Shown here: piece by piece, positions 48,823 to 57,185 of the stretch | Layout of the letters: each line of letters opens with the position of its first letter | Position numbering within the stretch: position 1 is the first letter of the stretch | Source: Brevibacterium limosum | GTDB lineage: Bacteria > Actinomycetota > Actinomycetes > Actinomycetales > Brevibacteriaceae | Length of the DNA: 64,000 nt | Assembly: GCF_011617705.1 (NCBI RefSeq) | Contig: NZ_CP050154.1 | Coordinates: 3,100,001-3,164,000, forward strand | Direction of reading: 5' to 3' | Notes under the pieces: generated by a model | What the model saw: the letters and a program-made list of their open reading frames with translations, nothing else | Told to the model about the DNA's origin: nothing | Databases searched by the model: none | Translations under genes and position numbers: made by a program

Positions 48823-49851
48823 ATGTCTGAGATTCAGATCACCCGCATCGCTGCCGACGATGACACTGCGCTGCTGGCTTGGAACGACGTCATGCGCACC
48901 GCCTACACCGAGGCCCGCACCGCCGCCTGGTGGCGCAGCGCGGAGACGACGCTGACCCAATTCGCCGACCCGCGTCCCGGCGGGCAGGACATCGCCCTGG
49001 TGGGCCGCCTCGGCGAAGAGATCATCGGCGGTGTCGAGATCAGCCTCTCCACCGAAACACCCACCGATATCGAACTCGGCGTTCTGCCTGACCGGCGTCG
49101 GCAGGGTTTCGGCACGGCCCTCGCCGAGGCGGCCGCCCAGTTCCTCGATGATGGCGCAGAATCCGACTCGATCGTCCAGACCGAGACCTATTGCCCGGCC
49201 GGAGTGGCCTTCGCGCAGGCGCGCGGGATGAGCATCGGCAACGAGGAGCACCGTCTGCTGCTCGACCTGCCCGCCTACCTGAAGGCCGATGCGAACCGGT
49301 ACAAGGAGTCGGGAGCGTCGACGGTCGTGCCCGTGATCAGGGAGGACCCGGACTTCTCGGTCACCTCGTGGATCGGGGCCTGCCCCGAGGACGTGCTGGA
49401 GTCCTGGACCCAGCTGCGTGAGCAGATGGACGAGGACGTGCCCGTCGGGGGTCTCACCCGCACCGTCAGCCATGCCAGCACGGCCGCGATCCGCAGCCAT
49501 GAGGAGCGGATGGCCGAGCAGGGATGGACCATGGTGAGTTCGATGGCGCATGTGGGCGAACTCGCCGTCGGCTATACGGAGATCATGGTCTCCTCCCACG
49601 ATCCGCAGATCGTCATCCAGGAGGACACTCTGGTCGACCGTGCCTACCGGGGCCGCGGGATCGGCCGTGCGCTCAAGGTCGCGAACCTGCGCCAGCTGCC
49701 CGCAGTCCCGGCGACCGCCTCGGCGGAATGGGTGCAGACGTACACGGCGACGAACAACGAACCGATGCTCGCGCTCAACCGGGACCTCGGGTTCTTCGTC
49801 GCCGATACGATGACAGCTCTCGAGAAGAGGGCCGGTCAGAACCGTACGTGA
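48823..49851 (+). CDS. double-domain GNAT acetyltransferase
   Basis: 342 residues with two GNAT folds in tandem. The first has the acetyl-CoA loop ELGVLPDRRRQGFGTALAEAA. The second has DTLVDRAYRGRGIGRALKVANL and ends with NEPMLALNRDLGFFVADTM. This arrangement is seen in mycothiol-synthase-like and other actinobacterial GNATs, though the residues diagnostic for MshD cannot be checked here. No ribosome site is evident. The substrate is unknown. Confidence 0.78.
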   Translation: MSEIQITRIAADDDTALLAWNDVMRTAYTEARTAAWWRSAETTLTQFADPRPGGQDIALVGRLGEEIIGGVEISLSTETPTDIELGVLPDRRRQGFGTALAEAAAQFLDDGAESDSIVQTETYCPAGVAFAQARGMSIGNEEHRLLLDLPAYLKADANRYKESGASTVVPVIREDPDFSVTSWIGACPEDVLESWTQLREQMDEDVPVGGLTRTVSHASTAAIRSHEERMAEQGWTMVSSMAHVGELAVGYTEIMVSSHDPQIVIQEDTLVDRAYRGRGIGRALKVANLRQLPAVPATASAEWVQTYTATNNEPMLALNRDLGFFVADTMTALEKRAGQNRT

Positions 49852-49864
49852 CTGCCTGGTCGAC

Positions 49865-49870
49865 TAGAGT
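49865..49870 (+). promoter_or_regulatory. -10 element of a probable leaderless promoter
   Basis: TAGAGT is placed five bases before the GTG of the DUF4178 gene, which lacks a ribosome site. This would make the DUF4178-spermidine synthase operon start leaderless. If translation instead begins at the later GTG (49912), the interpretation fails. Confidence 0.35.
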
Positions 49871-49875
49871 GGTCG

Positions 49876-50526
49876 GTGACCCGTCCGGCCATCGAATCGA
49901 AGCAGACCGCCGTGCCCTCAGAACTCCTCATCGCCGTCCTCGTCTTCATCATCGTCGTCCTCGTGACCGTGCTCGTCGTCCGCTCCCGCGCGAACAGGGC
50001 CCGCCGCGAAGCCGAGACGAAAGCACCCGCGACCCCGCGCGATCCCTTCGCCGCCGACCAGAACACCGGTGGTGATCCCGAAGCCATCAAGGCCGGCGAC
50101 CTCCTGGAATTCGGCAATGAGAAGTTCTTCGTCCGCGGCACTCTGCGGATCTCCGAAGGCGGCTATGACTGGGCCGAACACTTCTTCCAGGCCGACGCCT
50201 CGGCGGCCCGCATGTGGCTGAGCATCGAACGCGACCCCGACGTCCAGGTCGCGCGCTGGCGCGACCGCCCCGACCTCGACATCGAACCGAAGGCGCGGAC
50301 CATCACCATCGACGGCACCGACTATGACCTCGTCGAACACGGCACCGCCTCATACCGGTCCGAAGGCACCACAGGGCTGAATGAGAAGGGCGGAGTCGAC
50401 TACGTCGACTACGAATCCGGCGACGGCCGCCTGCTCGCCTTCGAACGCTTCGACCACGGGCGCTGGGAAGTGAGCACGGGCGAGACGATCCCGACCGGTT
50501 CCTTCACCATCTACTCCGGCAGCTGA
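49876..50526 (+). CDS. DUF4178 membrane-anchored protein
   Basis: 216 residues. An N-terminal helix (LLIAVLVFIIVVLVTVLVV) is followed by the beta-rich DUF4178 domain with GDLLEFGNEKFFVRGTLRISEGGYDWAEHFF and a C-terminal WEVSTGETIPTGSFTIY. It is the first gene of the DUF4178-DUF2617-small-protein-DUF350-spermidine-synthase-like operon, whose counterpart in M. tuberculosis is Rv2597-Rv2601 as I recall. The function of the set is unknown. It overlaps the next gene by one base (TGATG). Confidence 0.82.
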   Translation: MTRPAIESKQTAVPSELLIAVLVFIIVVLVTVLVVRSRANRARREAETKAPATPRDPFAADQNTGGDPEAIKAGDLLEFGNEKFFVRGTLRISEGGYDWAEHFFQADASAARMWLSIERDPDVQVARWRDRPDLDIEPKARTITIDGTDYDLVEHGTASYRSEGTTGLNEKGGVDYVDYESGDGRLLAFERFDHGRWEVSTGETIPTGSFTIYSGS

Positions 50527-51122
50527 TGCTCACACTCCCCCGCCCGCTCGACGTCCCCTTCACCGACACCAGCGCCGAGGCGCTGCGCTTCAGCCTCGAC
50601 CACGATCGGATCGCCCCGCTGGCCGCCCGCACCATCGACGTGCCCACCGAGGCTGTGCCCATCGGCACGGAGGCTGCGCCGCCGCTCACCCTGACGCTGA
50701 CCATCATCGGCTCCTCCCACCAGGCGATCCTGGGCGAGAGCGCCGCCGATGCGTTCATCGAGACCTTCGCCTGCCTCGGCGAGGATGCCGACGGTTCGTC
50801 GCCGGCACGACCGAATTGGGACCGCGAAGACGTCCGCCACGGCCGGTGGGCCGGGTTCACCGAGCACCGTTTCACCGCGACCCGCACGCGAACAGACGGG
50901 GATTTCCCGACGGCCGCCGCCGAGGTGCTCGCCGCCAGCGCCGGCCGTGCCCTCACCGCCGAGACCCACCTCTCGGTCGCGTTTCCCGGCCAGCCCGGTG
51001 CACTGACGGCACTGACGCTGACCTGCGCGCGACCCGAGCGGATCGCCTGGCAGTCGTGGCACTGCTACCCGCAGCATCAGGAGATCGTCCACAGCAGCAG
51101 CGAATTGAGGAGGTCGAAATGA
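50526..51122 (+). CDS. DUF2617 family protein
   Basis: 198 residues, no signal or membrane helix. The family pattern LGESAADAFIETFACL in the middle and AWQSWHCYPQHQEIVHSSSEL at the end is clear. The latter, W-H-x-Y-P with the E-I-V-x-T/S-x-S-x, is the DUF2617 hallmark. It is translationally linked on both sides. Its biochemical role is unknown. Confidence 0.85.
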   Translation: MLTLPRPLDVPFTDTSAEALRFSLDHDRIAPLAARTIDVPTEAVPIGTEAAPPLTLTLTIIGSSHQAILGESAADAFIETFACLGEDADGSSPARPNWDREDVRHGRWAGFTEHRFTATRTRTDGDFPTAAAEVLAASAGRALTAETHLSVAFPGQPGALTALTLTCARPERIAWQSWHCYPQHQEIVHSSSELRRSK

Positions 51123-51547
51123 GCCAGGGACCGAACGTCTCGATGGGCGGAGGCTCCTTCGACTTCGACCGCGCGGGCGGCGGCCCACAACGCCCAGGCG
51201 GTCCGCAGCGGCCCGGTGGCGGCTCCGGGCGGAAGCCGCGCCGCGTCGGCTGCGGAACGATCATCGGAATCGTCATCGTCCTCGTCGTCCTCGGCAATGT
51301 CTTCCGCGGCTGCGGGTCGTCCGGGGCGGCGAACTGCGGTGACTACGACCTCTCGAACGGCCAGTACGTCTCGAACCCCGGTAAGGGCGACTACGAGAGG
51401 AACGGCAGCACCTACGACTACATCGGCTGCGACACCTCCCGCTCAGGAGGCGGCGGATTCTTCTTCCTCCCGTTCTTCACCGGCGGCGGATCGAACTACG
51501 GCGACGGCTCAGGCTTCCGCGGCGGCGGACCAGGCACCGGAAAATAG
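51119..51547 (+). CDS. DUF4247-like membrane protein of the DUF4178 operon
   Basis: 142 residues. A Gly/Pro/Arg-rich N-terminus (GGGPQRPGGPQRPGGGSGRK) is followed by one membrane helix (CGTIIGIVIVLVVLGNVF) and an outer part with Cys residues in RGCGSSGAANCGDYD and YIGCDT. A Gly-rich, Phe-containing tail (GGGGFFFLPFFTGGG) ends the protein. The paired Cys suggest disulfides outside the membrane. GGAGG precedes ATG, which overlaps the DUF2617 stop. The family assignment rests mainly on operon position. Confidence 0.6.
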   Translation: MSQGPNVSMGGGSFDFDRAGGGPQRPGGPQRPGGGSGRKPRRVGCGTIIGIVIVLVVLGNVFRGCGSSGAANCGDYDLSNGQYVSNPGKGDYERNGSTYDYIGCDTSRSGGGGFFFLPFFTGGGSNYGDGSGFRGGGPGTGK

Positions 51548-51565
51548 GCACAGCGAAAGGCAGAC

Positions 51566-51994
51566 ATGCTTCTGAACTACCTCCTCTTCGAGACCGGAGT
51601 CGTACTCTCCTATGCGGGCTGCGGCCTCCTCCTCATGGTCATCGGCTACTTCGTCGTCGACCTGCTGACCCCGGGCAAGCTCCACGTCATCCTGTGGGAG
51701 CAGAAATCGCGCAACGCCGCGGTCCTCGTCGCCTCCGACCTGGCCGGAGTCGCGATCATCGTCATCGCCGCCATCCGCGCCAGCTCCGATGACTTGGTCG
51801 CAGGCATCCTGTCCACCCTCGTCTTCGGCATCCTGGGCATCATCCTCATGGCGGTGAGCTTCCTGCTCATCGGACTGCTCACCCCGGGCAGGACCGGCGA
51901 CATCATCAATTCCTCACAGATGCACCCCGAGGTCTGGGTCAACGCCACCGCTCACCTGGGCATCGCGGGCATCATGGCCGCGGCCCTCCTTTGA
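51566..51994 (+). CDS. DUF350 membrane protein
   Basis: 142 residues with four helices in two internal repeats. GCGLLLMVIGYFVVDLLTPGK and ILGIILMAVSFLLIGLLTPGR each end in the D/G-L-L-T-P-G motif that defines DUF350. It is a conserved partner of the spermidine-synthase-like gene in this operon. Its stop overlaps the TTG start of the next gene. Confidence 0.88.
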   Translation: MLLNYLLFETGVVLSYAGCGLLLMVIGYFVVDLLTPGKLHVILWEQKSRNAAVLVASDLAGVAIIVIAAIRASSDDLVAGILSTLVFGILGIILMAVSFLLIGLLTPGRTGDIINSSQMHPEVWVNATAHLGIAGIMAAALL

Positions 51995-53625
51995 GCACCG
52001 ACGACGATTCCGGTCGGTTCGCGACCGAAGCCGCACCGAGCGACTCCACCACCGAGGCGGCCCGACCCATCACCCTGCCCATGCGTCCGGGGCCGGCCCG
52101 GTTCTTCGTCCTGCTCGCCGTCTTCATCTGCGCGAGCTGCGGAATGGTCTACGAGCTCGCGCTCGTGGCCCTGGGGTCCTATCTCCTCGGCGACACCATC
52201 GTCCAGGCCTCCATCGTCCTGGCCGTCATGGTCTTCGCGATGGGCATCGGATCACTCGCGACGAAGCGGCTGACCGGTTTCGCCGCGGTCTCCTTCGCCC
52301 TCATCGAGGCGGCACTGGGCATCATCGGCGGCCTCTCGGTCATCCTGCTCTACCTCGCCTTCGCCTTCGCCGACGTCTACACGGCGGCCATGGTGGCTCT
52401 CGCATTCGTCATCGGCGCCCTCATCGGCGCTGAGATCCCGCTGCTCATGGAGCTCGTCCAACGCATCCGCGCCCAGAAGGCCTCGAGCGCGGTGGCCGAT
52501 CTCTTCGCCGCCGACTATGTGGGCGGCCTCGTCGGCGGACTCGCCTTCCCGTTCCTCCTGCTGCCGCTGCTCGGACTCCCGCGCGGTGCGCTGGCGGTGG
52601 GGATGACGAATGCGCTGGTGGGCATCCTCATCGTCCTCTGGCTCTTCCGCACCGAGATCACCCGCACCGCGCAGCTGATTCTGGCGGCCCTCCTGGTCGT
52701 CATCCTCGGCGGACTGACCGTGGTGTGGGTGTTCACCGATGACATCGAAGTCACCACCCGGCAGCGTCTCTACCGGGACCCGATCGTGTACTCGCAGCGG
52801 TCGGACTACCAGGAGATCGTGCTCACCGAAGCCCGGCGGAGCGGCGATACGCGACTGTTCCTCAACGGGGATCTGCAGTTCGCTTCGGCCGATGAGTACC
52901 GCTATCACGAGAGTCTCGTCCATCCGCTGCTGGCCGGTCCGCGGCGCAACGTCCTCGTCCTCGGCGGCGGCGACGGCTTGGCCGTGCGCGAGATCCTCAA
53001 GTACCCCGATGTCGGGTCTATCACCCTCGTTGACCTCGACCCGGCGGTCCTCGATCTGGCGAGGACCTCGGAGCACTTCACCGACTTCAACGACGACTCC
53101 CTCGACGATCCGCGGGTGAGAACGATCGCCGCCGATGCCTTCACCTGGCTGCGGGAGGCGAAGCATTCGGCCTATGACGCGGTCATCGCCGATCTGCCCG
53201 ACCCCGACGATGTGGCGACGTCGAAGCTCTACAGCATCGAGTTCTACGGACTCATCCGCCAAGTGATGTCACCGGAGGCCCGCCTCGTCGTCCAGGCCGG
53301 CTCCCCCTACTTCGCCCCTGAGGCCTATTGGGGCATCGGGCAGGCCGTCACCGAGGCGGGACTGTCGACGACGGCGTATCACGTCGATGTCCCCAGCTTC
53401 GGCGATTGGGGGTATTTCCTCGCCGACCTCGGTGGGAAAGGCCCCGAGGTGACCGTGCCCGATGACGCCCCGGAGGGGCTGAGATTCGCCACCGCCGAGG
53501 TGCTCGCCGCCTCGACGACATTCCCACCGGACCGTGATCGCTCATCGCTGGGCAAGGTCGAAGCCTCGACGCTGCTGCACCCGCGGGTGCTCGATCAGGA
53601 ACGCGGGGCCTGGGTCGGCTACTGA
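51991..53625 (+). CDS. membrane-bound spermidine synthase-like protein
   Basis: 544 residues. Residues about 30-245 hold seven membrane helices, starting FFVLLAVFICASCGMVYELALVALGSYLL. The rest is a spermidine synthase fold: SAM-type site VLVLGGGDGLAVREILKY, VDLDPAVLDLA, DAFTW, and catalytic-type Asp in IADLPDPDDVATSKLYSIEFY. A start at TTG overlapping the DUF350 stop (TTGA) is the only one that keeps coupling; an ATG at residue 31 is the alternative. The true substrate may not be putrescine. Confidence 0.87.
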   Translation: MSTDDDSGRFATEAAPSDSTTEAARPITLPMRPGPARFFVLLAVFICASCGMVYELALVALGSYLLGDTIVQASIVLAVMVFAMGIGSLATKRLTGFAAVSFALIEAALGIIGGLSVILLYLAFAFADVYTAAMVALAFVIGALIGAEIPLLMELVQRIRAQKASSAVADLFAADYVGGLVGGLAFPFLLLPLLGLPRGALAVGMTNALVGILIVLWLFRTEITRTAQLILAALLVVILGGLTVVWVFTDDIEVTTRQRLYRDPIVYSQRSDYQEIVLTEARRSGDTRLFLNGDLQFASADEYRYHESLVHPLLAGPRRNVLVLGGGDGLAVREILKYPDVGSITLVDLDPAVLDLARTSEHFTDFNDDSLDDPRVRTIAADAFTWLREAKHSAYDAVIADLPDPDDVATSKLYSIEFYGLIRQVMSPEARLVVQAGSPYFAPEAYWGIGQAVTEAGLSTTAYHVDVPSFGDWGYFLADLGGKGPEVTVPDDAPEGLRFATAEVLAASTTFPPDRDRSSLGKVEASTLLHPRVLDQERGAWVGY

Positions 53626-53630
53626 CGACA

Positions 53631-53670
53631 ACGGCAGAGGGCCGACCCGCGCGGGTCGGCCCTCTGCCGT
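53631..53670. terminator. 20-bp perfect palindrome between convergent genes
   Basis: ACGGCAGAGGGCCGACCCGC and its exact complement adjoin with no loop bases beyond the stem turn. It starts six bases after the spermidine-synthase-like stop and lies 13 bases beyond the DUF4190 gene end, so it serves both strands. Confidence 0.85.
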
Positions 53671-53682
53671 CTCTCCGGGGGC

Positions 53683-54087
53683 TCAGCCGGCCATGAGGCT
53701 GGCGAGACCGCCGACGATGCCGAAGGAGATTCCGAGCGCCCACCCGAGGACGAGGAGTCCGAGGAAGACGAGGCCGAGGATGAAGCCCCACTTGGCCATC
53801 TCGTTGTCACGGTAACCGGATTCCTGAGAACGCTTGCGTGCGATGTGACCGGTGATGATGCCGACGACGGGGCCGATGAAGTTGAAGCCGAGGAACGTCG
53901 ACAGGGTCGCCACGAGCGAGACGATGCCGAGCACCTTGCCCGGATCCTCCTCGGCGCGCTGGCCATAGCGGTTCTCAGGCGGGTAGCTCTGCGGCGCTTC
54001 GTACTGCCCGGCGGCGGGGCGGGAGTGCTGTCCTGCGGAGGGGTGGTGGTCGAACTGATCGGGGGTCGGAGCAGATGCTGCGTTCAT
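53683..54087 (-). CDS. DUF4190-type membrane protein
   Basis: 134 residues. The Pro/Gln/Tyr-rich N-terminal 55 residues are followed by LGIVSLVATLSTFLGFNFIGPVVGIITGHIARKRS and a second helix pair (WGFILGLVFLGLLVLGWAL), the DUF4190 layout of two helices around an I-T/L-G-H-I/A motif. ATG follows AGAGGAG. It is convergent with the spermidine-synthase-like operon. Its function is unknown. Confidence 0.8.
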   Translation of the reverse strand: MNAASAPTPDQFDHHPSAGQHSRPAAGQYEAPQSYPPENRYGQRAEEDPGKVLGIVSLVATLSTFLGFNFIGPVVGIITGHIARKRSQESGYRDNEMAKWGFILGLVFLGLLVLGWALGISFGIVGGLASLMAG

Positions 54088-54160
54088 GGTGCTGGTCTCC
54101 TCTGTATCGGCTGTTGACACCAGCCTAGGAAGACCTCACCGGCCGCCGACATGGACCAAT

Positions 54161-54178
54161 CCCCCGAGCCGGCGGGGG
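54161..54178 (-). terminator. small GC hairpin after the TIGR03085 gene
   Basis: CCCCCG / CGGGGG with a six-base loop, 12 bases beyond the stop of the minus-strand TIGR03085 gene. The T-run (TTTT) is on the plus-strand side, which lacks a gene to terminate, so efficiency on the minus strand is uncertain. Confidence 0.4.
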
Positions 54179-54190
54179 TTTTCCCGACAC

Positions 54191-54781
54191 TCAGCGCACG
54201 TCGACGAGTGCGTGGTCTTCGCGCCCCATGAGGTACAGGAGGAGCTCGAGCGGGGCCCCGGTGATCGTGGTGGCTTCCCCACTGCCCTTCTTCCGTACGG
54301 TGCGAGAGCCGAAGCCCGGTGCTGCGATCGTCACCGTGCCCTTCGCCTTCGCGGCGAACGGCAGGAGCGCCACCTTCGTCTGCGCCCAGACGGTCGCGGT
54401 CTCCGCTTTCGACAGCCGGCGCGGAATCCATTCGATCGCGGCCCGGCGGATGTCTTCATGGTGGACGAGGAACTCGGTCGTGTTCATCACCGTCTCCACT
54501 CCCGGCAGTGCGCCCGGAGTCCACTTCGGCGGTGCGGCGACGAGGCCGAGCAGCCGGCTGAACGGCATTTCGGCGTACTCGTCTTCCTTCGCCTGCAGCC
54601 GGTCGGAGAACTTCGGCATGAAGATTCCCGCAGCAGCCCGCGGGTGGCGTTCGCGGATGACGAGGTGGGTGGCAAGGTCCCTGACCGTCCACCCCTCACA
54701 CAGAGTGGGGGCGTCTTCCTCTGCACGGCGGGCGGTGTCGACAAGGCGCAGTCGTTCGGCGCGAGCCAGATTGTCTCTCAT
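54191..54781 (-). CDS. TIGR03085-family (DinB-like, mycothiol-dependent enzyme fold) protein
   Basis: 196 residues. The N-terminal TLCEGWTVRDLATHLVIRERHP and the mid-protein FLVHHEDIRRA supply the His residues of the DinB/mycothiol-maleylpyruvate-isomerase metal site. The C-terminal APLELLLYLMGREDHALVDV is the family hallmark. Mycothiol-dependent chemistry fits an actinobacterium, but the substrate is unknown. Confidence 0.85.
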   Translation of the reverse strand: MRDNLARAERLRLVDTARRAEEDAPTLCEGWTVRDLATHLVIRERHPRAAAGIFMPKFSDRLQAKEDEYAEMPFSRLLGLVAAPPKWTPGALPGVETVMNTTEFLVHHEDIRRAAIEWIPRRLSKAETATVWAQTKVALLPFAAKAKGTVTIAAPGFGSRTVRKKGSGEATTITGAPLELLLYLMGREDHALVDVR

Positions 54782-54850
54782 AACCGCCAGTCTTCCATCC
54801 CCGGCTTGGACTCCCCTGGACGCCGGGTCTCATCTCAGCGGCTTGTCACC

Positions 54851-55762
54851 TCACCGGCCTGCCCAGGCCGTAAGGAAGTCGGTGACGCGGGAGACCGACC
54901 GGTAGTCGGCGAGTTCGTCTCCGCGGGTGGGTCCGTCGGTGACGATGACGACGGGTTTGCCCTCCCTCGCGGCCGTCCGGACGAATCGCAGACCGGAGAG
55001 CACTGCCAGCGAGGACCCGAGCACCACGATGCCGGCGGCTTCGTCAGTGATCCGATCGGCTTCCTGGGCCCTGGCTGCGGGAACGGAATCGCCGAAGTAG
55101 ACGACGTCGGGTTTGAGCAGCCCGCCGCATTCGGGACAGTCGGGGACGATGAACCCGGCGGTGTCTTCGAGTTCGACATCGCCGTCGGGAGCTGTTTCGA
55201 CGTCGATCGGGTCGATGCCGACCTCCTTCGCGAAGTCCGGGTTGAGTTCGCTCAGTCTCCGCTGCACCCGATCACGGTCGAACAGGTGCCCGTTCTCGAG
55301 ACAGATCACCCGATCGAGGCTGCCGTGGAGGTCGATGACAGGACTCGGCGCCGGCGATCCGGAGCCGCTCCCACGTTCGGCGGCGACTGCCTCGGCGGCG
55401 GCGTGGTGGAGTCCATCGACGTTCTGGGTGATGATCCCGGCCACGGACAGCCCGGCCAGGGCGAGGTGGGCCCTGTTGGGTCGGGTGCTGCGCATCCGCG
55501 GCCAGCCCATCCATGACCGCGCCCAGTACCTGGCACGCTGATCGGGGTGGGAGAGGAATGTCTGGATCGTCATCGGATTCCGCGGCGGTGAATCCGGTCC
55601 GCGGTAGTCGGGGACGCCGGAGTCCGTGCTCATGCCCGCCCCGGTGAGCACCGCCCAGTCCGCATCGGAGTAGGTCTCGGTGAGCACATCGATGATCTCG
55701 GCGTCGGAGTGGCTGGCCTGCGGACGCACACGCCCGCGCAGGGGGTCGAAGATGACTGCCAT
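54851..55762 (-). CDS. Sir2-family NAD-dependent protein deacetylase with incomplete zinc motif
   Basis: 303 residues. NAD motifs are AVLTGAGMSTDSGVPDYRG, ITQNVDGLHHAA and catalytic His in VIDLHGSLDR, then VVYFGDSVP and VVLGSSLAV. The usual zinc ligands are two C-x2-C pairs. The second pair is CPECGG, but the first reads CLENG, so one Cys is lost. It could remove acetyl groups from targets such as Acs encoded here. The start follows AAGGTGG. Its upstream side is now occupied by the IS element. Confidence 0.88.
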   Translation of the reverse strand: MAVIFDPLRGRVRPQASHSDAEIIDVLTETYSDADWAVLTGAGMSTDSGVPDYRGPDSPPRNPMTIQTFLSHPDQRARYWARSWMGWPRMRSTRPNRAHLALAGLSVAGIITQNVDGLHHAAAEAVAAERGSGSGSPAPSPVIDLHGSLDRVICLENGHLFDRDRVQRRLSELNPDFAKEVGIDPIDVETAPDGDVELEDTAGFIVPDCPECGGLLKPDVVYFGDSVPAARAQEADRITDEAAGIVVLGSSLAVLSGLRFVRTAAREGKPVVIVTDGPTRGDELADYRSVSRVTDFLTAWAGR

Positions 55763-55785
55763 GGTTCCACCTTAGACATCGGGGC

Positions 55786-55814
55786 TGACGTATGTCAGTG
55801 CCCGGGGCTAGTGT
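55786..55814 (+). promoter_or_regulatory. promoter remnant split by the IS element
   Basis: TGACGT, 17 bases, then TAGTGT forms a plausible promoter reading toward the flavodoxin-like gene. The insertion duplicated the last ten bases (GGGCTAGTGT), so the gene now keeps only the -10 copy at 57174-57179, six bases from its ATG, without this -35. Confidence 0.4.
55805..55814. repeat. target-site duplication, left copy
   Basis: GGGCTAGTGT directly precedes the left inverted repeat and recurs directly after the right one. Ten bases is in the range of the IS4 family. One more G matches on the left and is counted as part of the right terminus. Confidence 0.85.
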
Positions 55815-57169
55815 CAATGCCGTGAAGTTAGGGAGTGAGTGCTGTCGTCAATGACCTGATACGGCGTGGCACGAGAGCTGGAGCAACGGAACTCCGGTAA
55901 AGAGAGTATCGACCAAGAAACTCCGACTTCCCCAGGAGCTCCGTTGCACTCTCATACTCTCACAGACCCACACCCCGATACCGCAACCACCACGATCGAT
56001 GCCTACACCCCGGGCCATCTCGGAGAACTCACCCACCTGCTGCCCGACGAGATGGTCGACGCCGCCATCGAGGAGACTCACTCGCGACAGAAGCGACTGC
56101 GCGACCTGCCCTCACGAGTGGTCGTCTACCTGCTGATAGCAGCCTGCCTCTTCCCCGACATCGGCTACACCCAGGTCTGGTCCAAACTGGTCGCTCGATG
56201 GCCGACGCCCTCCGGGCCGGGCCCGTCAGCCGGACGAGGTTCGTCAAACAGGCCGGCAATCACGGGGGAACCGGCTACCCCCAGGCGCGTCTGCTGGCAT
56301 TGGTCACGTGTGGGACAAGGACACTGATCGACGCAGTCTTCACTCACACGAAGATCGGCGAAGTCACTCTCGTCCCGCGCCTGCAATCGAGTATGCACCC
56401 TGGCATGCTCGTCCTCGCCGATCGCAACTTCGATGCCGCCACCGTCGCCGACACCATCGGTGGCACGGGTGCTGACTTCCTCATCCGCGGCAAAGGACAT
56501 CGTCGTCAGCCCGTGATCGCCCGCCATCCGGATGGATCATTCACCAGTTGCATCGGTGCTCTGCCGGTCCGCATCATCGACGCCAGTGTGCTCATCACCA
56601 CCGGCCACGGGCACGAAGTCCATCCCTACCGACTCATCACGACCTTGACCGATCCCGTCCGGTACCCGGCGCATCAGCTCGTTGCCCTGTATCACGAACG
56701 GTGGGAAATCGAGACGGCCTTCCTCGAACTCAAATCCACGATCGGCGACGGTCGAGTCCTGCGGGCCCGGACCGCACCGGGTATCGAGCAGGAGATCTAC
56801 GCGCTGCTGATCGCCTACCAACTCATCCGCACCACGATCAGTGACGCGACCTATATGGGCGGTATCGATCCCGACCGCGGCAGTTTCACCATCGCGTTCG
56901 AAGCCGCGAAAGAACAGGTCATCCTTGCTGGTCATCACATCGATGAATCGGCCATTGATCTCGTCGGGACCATCGGTGCGCGTGTTCTGGCCGCGCCATT
57001 GCCGCGGCGACGGTTGCGTGTGTGTCCGCGCGTGGTCAAACGCGCCATTTCGAAATACCAAGCCCGTGGCGTCGTCGATCGCACCTGCAGACAAGCCACA
57101 CTGCATCAGTCCCTTCATTCCCGCGCGTCCCCATGACACGCGCAATAACGCCCTAACTTCACGGCATTG
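55815..57169 (+). mobile_element. IS4-family insertion sequence, internally deleted
   Basis: 1355-bp element bounded by 19-bp perfect terminal inverted repeats CAATGCCGTGAAGTTAGGG (right copy at 57151-57169) and a 10-bp target duplication. Its transposase has the IS4 YREK motif but lacks the first catalytic Asp region and is split between two frames, so it cannot move by itself. The exact flanks suggest a fairly recent insertion between the sirtuin and flavodoxin-like genes. Confidence 0.9.
55866..57136 (+). pseudogene. IS4-family transposase, disrupted by internal deletion and frame change
   Basis: The first frame (55866-56327) carries the N-terminal IS4 domain LPDEMVDAAIEETHSRQKR to DIGYTQVWSKLVAR. 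The second frame (56198-57136) resumes at RTRFVKQAGNHGGTGYP and continues with the second Asp in LADRNFDAATVA and the signature YHERWEIETAFLELK (Y-x2-R-x3-E-x6-K). The intervening stretch of about 80-100 residues, including the first catalytic Asp, is missing. The break is near 56190-56240. No transposition is expected unless another copy supplies transposase. Confidence 0.88.
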
Positions 57170-57179
57170 GGGCTAGTGT
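57170..57179. repeat. target-site duplication, right copy, carrying a -10 hexamer
   Basis: GGGCTAGTGT follows the right inverted repeat. TAGTGT within it (57174-57179) is six bases from the ATG of the flavodoxin-like gene, matching a leaderless promoter, but the sequence now at the -35 position (CCCTAA, inside the IS end) is a poor match. Confidence 0.8.
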
Positions 57180-57185
57180 GGAGCC

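Noticed and set aside
56150..56330. Programmed frameshift joining the two IS transposase frames
   Set aside because: A frameshift would not supply the missing 80-100 residues with the first catalytic Asp, and no slippery run is at the overlap; a deletion explains it better.
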